Source: Coniochaeta sp. PMI_546
Taxonomy: Eukaryota > Ascomycota > Sordariomycetes > Coniochaetales > Coniochaetaceae
DNA: 64,000 bases
Assembly: GCA_021432605.1 (NCBI GenBank)
Contig: MU271159.1
Coordinates: forward strand, 535,489-599,488
Direction of reading: 5' to 3'
The first letter of the stretch is position 1; each line of letters starts with the position of its first letter. The position numbers were made by a program, and so were the translations under genes. Positions 12,432-23,042 of the stretch are shown here, in pieces. Under the pieces are notes generated by a model. That model saw only the letters and a list, made by a program, of their open reading frames with translations, was not told the origin of the DNA and searched no databases.

Positions 12432-13647
12432 ATGGCTTCCTCGGAAGAGACCAAGCAAAGCCGCAGCCGCGTTTTTTTCGACATCAAGATAGGTAACAAG
12501 GATGCTGGGCGTATCACCTTCGAGCTCTTCAACGACGTCGTGCCCAAGACGGCCGAGAACTTTCGCGCTCTCTGTGCTGGAGACAAAGGCGTTGGCAAGT
12601 CCGGAAGGCCGCTGCACTACAAGGGATCCACCTTTCACCGAGTGATCAAGCAGTTCATGATCCAGGGTGGTGACTTCACCGAGGGCAATGGCACCGGCGG
12701 CGAATCCATCTACGGTGCGAAGTTCGAGGACGAGAACTTTGAGCTCAAGCACGACCGGCCTTTCCTCTTGTCCATGGCTAATGCTGGTCCCGGTATGTGC
12801 TAACTCTAATCTTACTGAAGAACCATGCTTTATATGCCCTGTATTGTTACATGGACTGACCATTGACTGTCGAAAAATAGGCACCAACGGCTCCCAGTTC
12901 TTCATCACAACCGTCCCCACCCCTCACCTGAACAACAAGCACGTCGTCTTCGGCCAAGTCATCAGCGGCAAGTCCATAGTCCGCCAGATCGAAAACCTCC
13001 CTACCGAAACAGGCGACAAGCCGATCAAGGACGTCGTAATCGCCGATTGCGGCGAGCTCCCGGCTGACGCGGCGGTCTCGGACGTTTTGCGGGCCGCGGA
13101 CCCTTATGGCGACAAGTATGAGGACTTCCCGGAGGACGAGACCGACCAGCAGCCCCTCAGCGCACAGAAGTGTATACAGGTTGCCTCCGACTGCAAGGAC
13201 TATGGCAACAAGGCCTTCAAGGCCGGTGACATCAGTGTGGCGCTCGACAAGTACCAGAAGGGCCTGCGGTACCTCAACGAGGACCCGGACCTTGAGAACG
13301 AACCGGCCGACACGAAGCAGAAGATGGACGCTCTCCGGGCCGCCCTCAACAGCAATGCGGCCCTGATGAACATCAAGCTCGAGGCTTGGGATGATGCTGT
13401 TCGTGCCGCTACAAATGCAATCGACGTCGGTGTTCTGTCGGACAAGGACAAGGCGAAGGCGCTCTACCGCAGAGGAGTCGCCTACGTAAAATTGAAGGAT
13501 GAAGAGTTGGCCATCAAGGATCTGGAGGAGGCGAAGAAGTTGGCGCCGGAGGACAAGGCGGTGATTGCCGAGTTGGCCTCTGTCAAGAAGGCTGCTGCCG
13601 AGCGGTTGGCGAAAGAGAAAAAGGCGTATCGGAAGTTCTTTGTCTAA
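12432..13647 (+). CDS. CPR6: Cyclophilin-40 type peptidyl-prolyl cis-trans isomerase (CYP40/CPR6)
   Basis: Two exons, 12432-12792 and 12881-13647; the intron falls in the conserved [15 protein letters not shown]. The N-terminal half is a cyclophilin domain with [18 protein letters not shown] and GSQFFITT. Where cyclophilin A has the cyclosporin-binding Trp, this protein has His ([13 protein letters not shown]), as in animal CyP40. The C-terminal half is a TPR domain ([60 protein letters not shown]). Such proteins dock through the TPR to the C-terminal EEVD of Hsp90 and act as co-chaperones in the cytosol, catalysing prolyl isomerisation. The length of 375 residues is normal for the family. 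Start: the only ATG immediately before the cyclophilin domain. Confidence 0.95.
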
Positions 13648-14215
13648 GAGGCTGTGTGCTATGGAGCAACACGATGCCCAGTGGACTTGGGGTAAGGGAC
13701 ATTCTAGGCATCTGGGGCTATTCGACACCTAGAAGCTGGGTAGGCACTGTTTATCAAAAGCGCCGGCGTCGAGGCGTCATTGCTGGTCAGATACCAAGCT
13801 TCTACTAGTCTAGAGCGGGTCATCTTCAACCGACATTTAGGAAATTATGAGAAATGAAAACGTTCCAGGCAATTATGATGTGTCTTTGCTATATTCATTT
13901 TAGGGGTTATGTAGACTGATTTCCAGATTTGAGGGGGACAGTGCCTGATATCACTTGCTCCTCTAGACTTTTCGCGGAACACAATGTTAGTTTATAGATT
14001 TTCAAACCTTCCCCAACCCAACGCCACGCTGCTTTTTCTTTCAAAAAATAATAATAAGGTATGTCCAGTCTCATCAATGCATCCAACGGCACTGGAGGCA
14101 CACCACGTCTGTCTCGCCAAACCGAGCCTGTCTGACACTGTCATATTCCAACCTGTCGTGGCTCGTCGTCATCACCATACAGATGTAGGGTGGGACCCTC
14201 AACGATCATTCCTTA
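13648..14215. other. Convergent intergenic region
   Basis: About 570 bp between the 3' ends of cyclophilin-40 and the RasGAP gene; AT-richer around 13,850-14,060. No supported gene. Confidence 0.5.
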
Positions 14216-17200
14216 TCACTCGGTCTGTTTCCGTCGGCCCCGGAGAGGGGCATTATTATCCATCTGCCGCGACTCGGCAGTCAGACCTAGACCCTTCTTC
14301 CTGTCCTTGAGGACATTCCGCTCGACGTCCTTGCTATCTTTCGCCTCTCTTCCGGCAGACTGCTCGAACCTATCTTGATTCTGTTCGAGCCTGTCCTTTG
14401 CGGACTCTCTCTCCGCCTGCCACTCTCGATTGCGATGCCACTCCCCGTCATCTCGCCCCTCCTTGAATGGAGCCCGCGAACCTGCAACGACCTCAGGCGA
14501 GACGGTCCTGCCCTTGCGCATGAACCCACTGAGTAACTTGCGTGCGTGCTTTCCGTTCTTCAGACCTCTCACTGTCGAGGCGGGGCTGCCGCCCAGGTGC
14601 CATTCGCTGCTACTAGACGCGTGCCGCGTCCCACCCGAGTCCTTACCCCCGAACCTGCCGGCATCCCGATACGCGGCGGCTGAGAAGCCGGTGCCATCCA
14701 CGTCACTGCCTGACGACCCTGGCGGGCGTATGGTCGAACCTGAAACGCCGGCGAGTTCATGGTCCGTCCACACAGCGGTGGAGCTGCCGTACGATGATGC
14801 TGGTGCCACGTCTAGGAGGCTGGAACGATCAAAGACATCGGTCAGTTCGCTGAGTCGGTCGGCCTCCGCAGCCGCAAGATTGCTAGAGGTATGGTTTGCG
14901 ATGGCGATCTCGTCCCCACCAGCGGCGGCCGCCAGTCGTATTAGTCGAAGGTTCTCAACAAGGACATGGCGCTCATTTGCATGGCGTTGGATGGCTGTGC
15001 AGAGAGAATGGAAGTCGAGTAAGTCGCCATCGAAAACGCGTGTTGACGATCCAGCAGCCGCTACCGCGTCGGATGCCGGCGAGGATGAGGAGGGGTTGGC
15101 ATCAGTCCACAGCTTTACGAGCGTGGCGAAGTTGCGAGCGTGATCGATCAGGTATGGGAGTGACGGGAACCCTTCCCTTGACAGTGGTGGTAAGCGGCCG
15201 AGAATGGTGATCGGGGTCGAGTAGCTAGCGGGGACCGTGACGGTGTTGCGCTCCATTGGGATACCACAGACTTCGTCGATAAAGTCCTTCAAACCCTGTC
15301 GCTGTGTGTTGATGAAGTGGTTCATTGGCTGCGTCCACGTTTCTTTTTTACCAATAGTTGACAGGTTGGCAAGGGCCTGCAGACACTTCGCAATAAGAGT
15401 AAAAGTTCTTTGTGCTCTGGGCCGCGGATGGTCCCTGAGAAGACCAAAAAGTTTCGGGTTAAGGATAGCGGGACAGATGAATCGCAGGAAGAGGAAGCCC
15501 GAGACAGACGTATAGGTGACGGTCCGTAGAAAGTCGCCATAGCGGTCTTCGGCAACAGCGCGAATATACTTCAGAATGTGGCGCAGGTCCTGGGGAATGC
15601 GGTTGGCCGAGGGTGCGATACACTCCCAGATCTCTGTTATGAGTCGCATCAATAGGGCCCAGTTCTTGTGGATATCCTGTCCGTGCCCAAGCTTGCTTGG
15701 ATCGACTTCACAGTTCACGTTGGCCTCATTGATCTCGTTGATCTTGTCGGAGAGAATTTCTTCGAGGTACTCCTTTCCAAGTCTGCGCATATGGAATTCA
15801 AGTGCCTGCGTGAGAAGCGAGTTGCCCCTGAATAGTAGGTTTGCCTCGCCTGCTAGAGACTTGCCCATGTCGCGAACGATTTGCTCCCGATCACTAGTGG
15901 ACTCGATTGAGTCATTCGACCTCAGCCGCCTACTGAAGCGAGGCTTGTTGATGGCCGCTTGGTTTCCAATACCGTCAATCTCATCCTCAACGAGGTTCAT
16001 GAGCCACTCGGTAGCATTCCCCGATACCTGGAAGATATTGAGAAAGACCTCGGCAAGTCGTCTGGAATTCCCGTGGACAGCTTCGGAGATCTGGGCCGTC
16101 AATCCAGTGCTAAAGCGGTGGAGTAAGTCGGACAGTGGCTGGTACTCTTTGGAGGACAGGACAATGAGCTCCTCATGTTGAACTTTGATGAGCATAGTGC
16201 CGATCGACTGCTGCCTGTCATCATAGATAGGATGCCACTGTTCGTGATCCATTCCTCGGTCCATCTGATGTAACGGAATATCCACACTTCCGCACGGTAT
16301 CTCGGCAAGACCCCCCGTCTTTGACGAGCCCATGGAGACTTGGAGTTGGTGGTCGAGGTTCTCCGAGCTGCCATCCACTCGCTTGAGTATCACGGACAAA
16401 AACGGAATTGTTGACGGTAGGTCAATGAATTCGCAATCCTCTCTCCAGAAAGGATTCTTGGTCTGGGTTTTTGTGGTCGTTCTCGCACGAACCTCTCCGT
16501 CGACGATGACCTCGGCCAAATAGTTCCCCACGAGCCCAGCTTGGTTGGGTTTCGTATGACGGTCATATGAACCGGGTTCAGGGGCCACTGTGCCGTGTCG
16601 AAGCTTGGCCTCTGTAATCCGCACCGCTATTGTCGTTTCCATCCTGAAGTGGTTGGCGGTTGGTTCCACGCTATAATCAGTCACCTCGAACACCTCCCCG
16701 GCTTCTATGGATTTCAACTCAAAGATGCCTGGCACGGTGAAAGCTCTGAGGAGGACGAACCAAACCTCGAACAAGACTCTGGAATCAAGGGCAACGTAAA
16801 CTGGCCGCAAGATAGATAAGCGCCTGGATGTCGACGAGTAGATAGGGAAGATGCCAATGCAGAATTCCTTGTCGAGAACCGACTTATCGAGCTGCTGGAT
16901 TGCGCATCTGGCAAGTTGCGAGAGTTCGATGACAGATAGAACTGTGACGTCGTTCTCGGTCATGAGTTTGAACTCTCCATTGTCTTGCAAAATACAAGAA
17001 ACCCGCTTCCACTCCGCCTGTGAGGACTGGAAATCCCGGGTAGATGACCGTTTGATGAGCGCTTGAGGACAAGTCGCATTGCCCTTGTCCCACAGCATTA
17101 GCTTGCCGACCTTGATGATAGTAGCGTCTTTTGGTCCCGAAGAGGACGGTCTTCGCTTGATTTCTGCCCGTCCTGAACCCTGTGCAGTGCCTCGTCCATT

Positions 17201-18400
17201 TGATGGCTTAACACTCACTGGTCGAAGTTGTTGCCAGCATAAAAGTGCCGCCAGCCATAAGACATAGTCTTCGGCTATAAGTGGTCGAAGAAGTATTTCG
17301 ATCCCTTGCTCAATACTGACAATCTCAAGACATTGGGCGTCACTACCGCCTCTGTTCACGGGAAAGATCCGGCAACCCCGGAGATCCGGAACTATAGGCA
17401 TATGGAATGGTCCTATATCCCCGGAATCGAACATCAGACTCCCTTTCTCTTCGTCGACATAGCACATGCCGCAGTGCCAGGGACCAGTGCTCTCTTTCCG
17501 GTATTCAACATCGCCTTTCATTCGTCCGCAAAGAGTCTTCATGAGCAAAAGTACCCTATTTGCGTCACTTGTGGGTATTGGCACAGGTAGCGAGTCGACA
17601 GATGGAAGCGGTGACACTAAGGGAGAAGTAGGACGTGATGAGACCCGTTTGACGAGCCTGCTCCTCGATGAGGTCTTCTTTTCCTTCGATGTCGTCGATG
17701 TCTGGAAGTCAAAAACGCGATGTTGGAACACCGGAGAGGCTCCCATTGACTCAAAAGGAGGTTGTGCTATAGCCCCTCTCAGGTCTTCATTTGTGGTCAA
17801 CGAATGTGAACCGGACGAGGAGAAAGAGCCAACTCTGTGCCTACTATCAGCTGCAGGGGAGAGTTGCTGACGGAGAGTTCCATCCAAGGTGTACGTTCGT
17901 GGCCTAGATGATGCTGGCTTCGGCGGAGGGCTCGATGAAGAACTGTCGACCGAGCTACCAACGGTATCGCTGAAAACAACACCTTGACGCCTAACAGTCG
18001 AGAGACCATCACCAGGTGCAGGAAGCTGGCCGGTCCTCGTCGCTGTGATGGACCTTGGCGAGCTTTGGGGGGACCGGAGACCCGAGGCACGGGATGGTTG
18101 GGAAAGGGTGCTAGCGTCTGCGCCCGACACAACGTGTTTATCTTCAGCCGGCTCATCAGGTGTCACAGCCCGTATGTTGTCCTGCGGAAGTACATCATGT
18201 CGGGGGCTGCCGTGGATATTGCGGATGGGGCTCATTTCCCTCGGTCTCCGGGGCGGCAGTTCCGGGGCGGTCATGGGGGCTGGTTGTTGAGTCCTCTCAG
18301 GAAGGCGAGGAGGAAGGGTGGCATCATGTCCCACAAGAGGGAACGTCCTCCCCTCCATTTCCGGAGGAAGTAAGCTGGTCAATCCGATGTTAGGCCACAT
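14216..18400 (-). CDS. BUD2: PH-C2-RasGAP protein, Bud2/Cla2-like GTPase-activating protein
   Basis: A single open frame of 1,394 residues. The order is: a Pro/Ser-rich disordered N terminus (residues 1-280); a PH-like region (about 280-390, PWHCGMCYVDEEKGSLMFDS to YVLWLAALLCWQQL); a second PH-like segment; a C2 domain (about 580-680, TTIAVRITEAKLRHG, KNPFWREDCEFIDLPS); and a RasGAP domain (about 840-1080). The arginine finger is visible in NLLFRGNSLL and the signature in FLFLRFICPAILNPKLFG, so GAP activity is expected. The C terminus is a disordered Ser/Gly-rich tail. Within fungi, C2 plus RasGAP is the Bud2/Cla2 architecture, which acts on the Rap-like GTPase Rsr1 in polarity; IRA-type GAPs are far longer. 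The orthology is inference. The frame stays open upstream of the ATG to an acceptor-like TTTCAG near 18,431, so a short 5' exon is possible. Confidence 0.83.
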   Translation of the reverse strand: MWPNIGLTSLLPPEMEGRTFPLVGHDATLPPRLPERTQQPAPMTAPELPPRRPREMSPIRNIHGSPRHDVLPQDNIRAVTPDEPAEDKHVVSGADASTLSQPSRASGLRSPQSSPRSITATRTGQLPAPGDGLSTVRRQGVVFSDTVGSSVDSSSSSPPPKPASSRPRTYTLDGTLRQQLSPAADSRHRVGSFSSSGSHSLTTNEDLRGAIAQPPFESMGASPVFQHRVFDFQTSTTSKEKKTSSRSRLVKRVSSRPTSPLVSPLPSVDSLPVPIPTSDANRVLLLMKTLCGRMKGDVEYRKESTGPWHCGMCYVDEEKGSLMFDSGDIGPFHMPIVPDLRGCRIFPVNRGGSDAQCLEIVSIEQGIEILLRPLIAEDYVLWLAALLCWQQLRPVSVKPSNGRGTAQGSGRAEIKRRPSSSGPKDATIIKVGKLMLWDKGNATCPQALIKRSSTRDFQSSQAEWKRVSCILQDNGEFKLMTENDVTVLSVIELSQLARCAIQQLDKSVLDKEFCIGIFPIYSSTSRRLSILRPVYVALDSRVLFEVWFVLLRAFTVPGIFELKSIEAGEVFEVTDYSVEPTANHFRMETTIAVRITEAKLRHGTVAPEPGSYDRHTKPNQAGLVGNYLAEVIVDGEVRARTTTKTQTKNPFWREDCEFIDLPSTIPFLSVILKRVDGSSENLDHQLQVSMGSSKTGGLAEIPCGSVDIPLHQMDRGMDHEQWHPIYDDRQQSIGTMLIKVQHEELIVLSSKEYQPLSDLLHRFSTGLTAQISEAVHGNSRRLAEVFLNIFQVSGNATEWLMNLVEDEIDGIGNQAAINKPRFSRRLRSNDSIESTSDREQIVRDMGKSLAGEANLLFRGNSLLTQALEFHMRRLGKEYLEEILSDKINEINEANVNCEVDPSKLGHGQDIHKNWALLMRLITEIWECIAPSANRIPQDLRHILKYIRAVAEDRYGDFLRTVTYTSVSGFLFLRFICPAILNPKLFGLLRDHPRPRAQRTFTLIAKCLQALANLSTIGKKETWTQPMNHFINTQRQGLKDFIDEVCGIPMERNTVTVPASYSTPITILGRLPPLSREGFPSLPYLIDHARNFATLVKLWTDANPSSSSPASDAVAAAGSSTRVFDGDLLDFHSLCTAIQRHANERHVLVENLRLIRLAAAAGGDEIAIANHTSSNLAAAEADRLSELTDVFDRSSLLDVAPASSYGSSTAVWTDHELAGVSGSTIRPPGSSGSDVDGTGFSAAAYRDAGRFGGKDSGGTRHASSSSEWHLGGSPASTVRGLKNGKHARKLLSGFMRKGRTVSPEVVAGSRAPFKEGRDDGEWHRNREWQAERESAKDRLEQNQDRFEQSAGREAKDSKDVERNVLKDRKKGLGLTAESRQMDNNAPLRGRRKQTE

Positions 18401-20552
18401 ACACGGCGAGTCAGCATTGAGTCTCCTGAAAGGCGGAGAACCATCGACACGGCCGAACTTATAGTCTGTGGCCCTTCAGATCATAGGGCGTTCTGCTGCC
18501 TGCCTTGAACCCTAACCAGAATGGCCTCGTTCTGGTGCTGGCTCCAGCATTACAATGCCACGGAAACCGCACATGCCCGGGTGCTCAGTTTGATTTAGCC
18601 TCCTCTTATCTCTATATGGTCAGACAAAGCAGTCGAATCGTCTCGATGTAAAGGGGGCAGTCGTGACCTTGTACGCAAGTTCGGATGAAGGTCGAACGAA
18701 AAGTCGGACACAGGTTGGATCTCTATCGTGTCGTTCGTGGCACTAATCGTCCAGTTAGGTGCGAGGTTTTCGTCCAATTGTGACACCAGGGCAAGTACTC
18801 GAGCGTTGGCATGCTACTCGAACTTAAGTATGCCGAGGGTGTCGAAACAGTTGCATGAGTGACATAAAGATCAGGAAATGCCCTTCATTGAATTTGTAGC
18901 AACACCGAATACAGTTCGAACTTGGGGCTAAGATATGGTGGGCTCGGCACCGCGGGGGCGCATAAAGGTAAGGTACCTTAGATACGTACAGTGCAACGAT
19001 CGTCGTACGGAGTGGATCGCCGACTCCGTGCGAAAAGGTCCTCCGCAGCAGCTAAAATATTTCTGGCCAGCACCACAGGTGCAATGTGACTACAAACCTG
19101 GAAGCCGACAACCTCTTTTTGGGTATCGTCTTTCGAGGCGGTGTGTTATGTACATCTACACTTATACCAAATGTGAGATGGCGGAAGAGGACGGCGATAT
19201 CATCTTTGGTCAGAAGGGAATAAAAAGAAGAGGTGCATTGAGGAAGAGATCCGTGATCTGGTAGGCCTGGTCAAACGCGCCAGCTCCTCACCTTATCTAG
19301 CCGGCTTATTACTAGCGCTACAGTCTCCAGGCTGAAAAGTCCGACTTCCCCGGTCCGAGTCTCCATTTCCCCAAGGTGGCCCATGGCTGGGGACTTTCAT
19401 ATCAGATATGCGTCTGTTGGCGCGCAATTGCATGGGCACCCTTGGTGCAGGCCAGTGGAAGTTGTGACGAGCAAACCCCTGTGGTACATATCTCATGTGG
19501 TCCTCTCCAGATGGTCATGTTTGAAAAAGATATTCTTCCCTGACGTGCAGAGAAAGATCAGACACGACTTGATCAATCTCGATTGAAGCAGCCTATACAT
19601 TGCGAATCACACCATTCGACCGTGGCGCGACATGCTCGCCAGTCCAACTCAAGCTGTTTCGAGCTATTAAGGCCTCATTCTCGCGCGACTTATCAAAAAG
19701 CAAAGCATCCCAATGGTTCAGGACCCCAAAACTGTACACGTTTAGTACACCCGAGCCTGCCTCTAAGCCCTGCTGCGCAATGTGCAAAGCAGTACGGCGT
19801 ACAAAGTGCGTCAAAGAAGGATTGCACTTATGAAACCCAGGTTCGGTACAGACCTCGCTGCTTACTCTGATTAGGGTCCTCAGACGACGCATCATTTTTG
19901 CTTCATGTCCTAAGGCGATGGATCCTCTCCGGTCACCGTCTAAGTAAGGAACGACGTTGTCCCCGATTCGGCTTGCACGCGTCTCTCGTCTCGCACACGC
20001 CACACTTGCCATCATGAGATTTGCGGTAATCACAACATCAGCCTGTCTGGAGCGAATTAAGGTGATTGACAGGGACTAGCCGTCTGTGCGTGAGATCTGG
20101 CTTACCTGCACACATGGAGAAATGGTCAGCAGACCATACAGCATTATCCATCCCATATACGTGCCCTAAGCAGGATGTGCTTCATGAGGATGTAGGGGCC
20201 TTCGAGCCTTCTAGCCTCGAGGCTGTGTCTAACCAGATTTGCGAACCGGCCTCTGTACTGCTGTGTGAGAGCCGTCTTGAATGACCGACATTGCCATGGT
20301 CGGGCAGATGTAAACATCAGCCGTAAAGCTTCGCATAGTAAAGGATACTGAGCACTGGCTGATTAATGTGGTCCGAGCGCCCGCTGAAAAGAGCCTCAGC
20401 TGGTTGCCCGTCGGGTAAACTTCGGTCCACTCTAGCGTCTACCCTAGCCCGCACACAATTTTCTGAGGCCAAAACCACCACATATTCTGAACTTCCGCGA
20501 CCGACGACCACCATCGACAACCGACGAGACCATCGCCAGCAACACCGCCAAA
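18401..20552. other. Divergent intergenic region upstream of RasGAP and eL42 genes
   Basis: About 2.15 kb without a recognised gene. Both neighbours read away from it. A GGTAAGGTACCTTAG element lies near 18,967-18,981. Several short frames (18935-19264, 19593-20033, 20066-20284) lack motifs and are not called. The last 100 bp before 20,553 is the eL42 promoter and 5' UTR. Confidence 0.5.
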
Positions 20553-21346
20553 ATGGTATGTAACAGCCATCTATTCGTTATCAACCCGCAGTGACGCCAG
20601 GCTACCTCGAGGGCGTGGTTTAAAGATGGACATGGGATTTTGGGAGGCAGACGCGACCGACGGCAGTCGACATACTCGATTCTGAACATGTCCTCCCCCC
20701 CCAACCCCCCGGGGCTCAGGGTTTGCCCGCCGATTATATCGATTTCGAAGAAGATGCGTTGCGGTCTATGTTCGAACCCTCCGCTGGCATTAGCAACAGG
20801 GCTCAGATGCCAACTCTCATAGATGGACTGGCAATATCCTCTGGCTGATGGACAAGTGCTGATCACGGTTTCTCCACGATAGGTCAACATCCCCAAGACC
20901 CGCAAGACCTACTGCAAGGGCAAGGAGTGCCGGAAGCACACCCAGCACAAGGTCACCCAGTACAAGGCTGGCAAGGTGCGTAATCCGGATGACCGCGATA
21001 TCACCTCACGATGTCCGGATCTCGCTCCGGGCTGTGGACGACTGCTCACTCCTCAATAGGCTTCGCTCTTCGCCCAGGGAAAGAGGCGTTACGACCGCAA
21101 GCAGTCCGGTTACGGTGGTCAGACCAAACCCGTGTTTCACAAGAAAGCCAAGACCACGAAGAAGGTTGTGTTGAGACTGGAGTGCGTGAGCTGCAAGGCG
21201 AAGACCCAGCTAGCACTGAAGCGATGCAAGCACTTCGAGCTCGGGTATGGCATCCCTCCATTGCCAGACTTATGGACGAGATACTAATCATACATTTGTG
21301 TTGTAGTGGTGACAAGAAGACCAAGGGTGCGGCTCTGGTATTCTAG
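20553..21346 (+). CDS. RPL42: 60S ribosomal protein eL42 (Rpl42/L44)
   Basis: Four exons: 20553-20555 (only the ATG), 20883-20975, 21060-21244 and 21307-21346. The spliced product is 106 residues, beginning [12 protein letters not shown] and ending [17 protein letters not shown]. All four zinc-ribbon cysteines are present (YCKGKEC and ECVSCKAK). It is a component of the large ribosomal subunit near the E site. Residue 56 is Pro ([11 protein letters not shown]), the form associated with normal cycloheximide sensitivity in yeasts; Gln there confers resistance. The first intron (327 bp) directly follows the start codon, which is common in fungal ribosomal-protein genes. A CCCTAGCCC motif about 110 bp upstream could be a promoter element, but this is only suggestive. 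Confidence 0.96.
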
Positions 21347-21705
21347 ATGGGAATTTCTTCTTGTTACGGCATTTCGCGTTTTCGTCACGACTGGAAACTG
21401 GGCAAAAGGAGTATCAGTTCGGTTGAGACTTGGGCGATAGGGTGAAAATACAAGACCCTGCTTTTTGCCTGGACCTTTGTTTTTTCCGTTGTCCCGTGGG
21501 CCAGCCCATGTCTGGCCGTGCAACTGTTGATGGGACCAAAGTGATGAGACACATGGTTGCTAGGTGACAACTGGCACATGGCACACGTACAACCTCGCTC
21601 GAATTTACGATTTGCGGCCCGTCTCTATGTTCGAGCCCTCTATATTACGATACTTCCATGTATGTGGTCAGCGTCGCTCGCATCTCGGCCATGGTGACAC
21701 GACAC
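21347..21705. other. Short convergent intergenic region
   Basis: About 360 bp of 3' flanks of the eL42 and phosphodiesterase genes. Nothing else is seen. Confidence 0.5.
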
Positions 21706-23042
21706 TCAGAAGCCTTCTCCCACCATGATGCATCTGCCACCTCCATACCACAGAGGACCATTGCGAGCCTCCAATCCCCTTTCTTGCCCGACGATCCACT
21801 CCCCTACAAACTTGGCATCCTTTTGTTCCCAAACCTGAGTTTCCAGCCATCTGTTGATCTCATCGATCGTCTTGACCCAGTTGCTTCGCATTTCAGGAGT
21901 CCGATGGTCCTCTTGACCAAGATATCTGCCAAGTGTGATGTGCGCACTGGGCACTACATACCTCGAGGTAATGTCGACCCCTGTGAAGCCGGATATGTCG
22001 AAGACGTCCCGTCGCAGATGGTGGTAAGAGTAGAGGTCAGTTTTCGCCACTTCGCTGTTACCAAAACCTGGGTGCGCTATTGCTGCGGGATGCGGTGCAA
22101 CGGGTGGCGGAGAGAGCACCTCCTCGCCAGCAGCAGGCAAGAAAGACAGCGCGATGGCTGCGAGGTCGTAAGATAGCATCGGTTTGACAAGCCGTGAGCG
22201 GTGTTTGAAGGTGTAGTTCGTGATGGTAGGTATCGCTGGGCGCATCTGTGACACAAGTGCGTCTATCTCTTCCGGCTTCTTCGAGTGGGTGACTTCTAGT
22301 GCAGTCATGTGCATCCGCTGCGGCGGCATGAGCCAGAGATCTAAAATACCAGCTTATCAGCGCTCTGAGACAATTTCACTCTTCGCAAGGTGTTCGGTGT
22401 TTGAACTGCACAACCACAATAATCGTTCGTAATTTCTTCTATCGTGATTCATCCCAAATGGTAATAGCCTCGTGAAATATACGGCGGACTCGCCCGGGCT
22501 GGCCCATTCACCCTTTCGACACCACATCGTAGATACTTACTGGGGGCAGCCTTCTTCAGCAAGGCTTGGAGATGGACAGCTAGCGTCACCACGTGCTCGG
22601 GCGGTCGTGCCCAGAATACCAAGCAATTTCGGGGATCTCGGAAGCCTGGTTCGAGCTCTGGCCGCTCCAAACGGAGAAGGAACGGATCAATGATCAGCTC
22701 CTTAAAGTCTCCAGACAGAAATTGCTCTTTCTGTTGCTCATTTCTCTTGATCCGGTGGGCAGAGTAAAGAGCTTGAATTTCTGCCTAGAGATATACCAGT
22801 CTGTCAGAGGGTACTGTCTCTTGGCTGAACACGACAAGCACGACACGAGACGACTGTCTTAGTCACGAAACCAGCTACCAGGGGCAGAGACAACGAAGCA
22901 AAAGACGTACAGGATCGTTGTGGCAGGCCCTGATCAGTGCGTCATAAGGATTCTCCCCCGGTTGAATTGTTACCCCTGACAAATCCTCTAGCTTGTTCTT
23001 CGCATCTGTGGACTGTAAAGTTGAGCTCATGTTGGCGGGCAT
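21706..23042 (-). CDS. 2H-superfamily RNA ligase / cyclic nucleotide phosphodiesterase-like protein
   Basis: Three minus-strand exons: 23042-22911, 22784-22541 and 22340-21706. The spliced product is about 336 residues, with MPANMSSTLQS at the start, AEIQALYSAHRIKRNEQQKE in the middle, and NLWLMPPQRMHMTALEV crossing the second junction. Two H-x-T motifs mark the 2H phosphoesterase fold: HMT (MHMTALEV) and HIT (PSAHITLGRYLG). Enzymes of this family hydrolyse or form 2',3'-cyclic phosphates, for example on RNA ends or ADP-ribose cyclic phosphate; the substrate here is unknown. No signal peptide is evident, so it is likely cytosolic or nuclear. The start is the first true ATG in exon 1; a second in-frame ATG at 23030 is an alternative. 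Confidence 0.8.

Noticed and set aside
18935-19264. 109-residue plus-strand frame
   Set aside because: No recognisable motif or homology-like pattern; sits in a divergent intergenic region with other chance frames.
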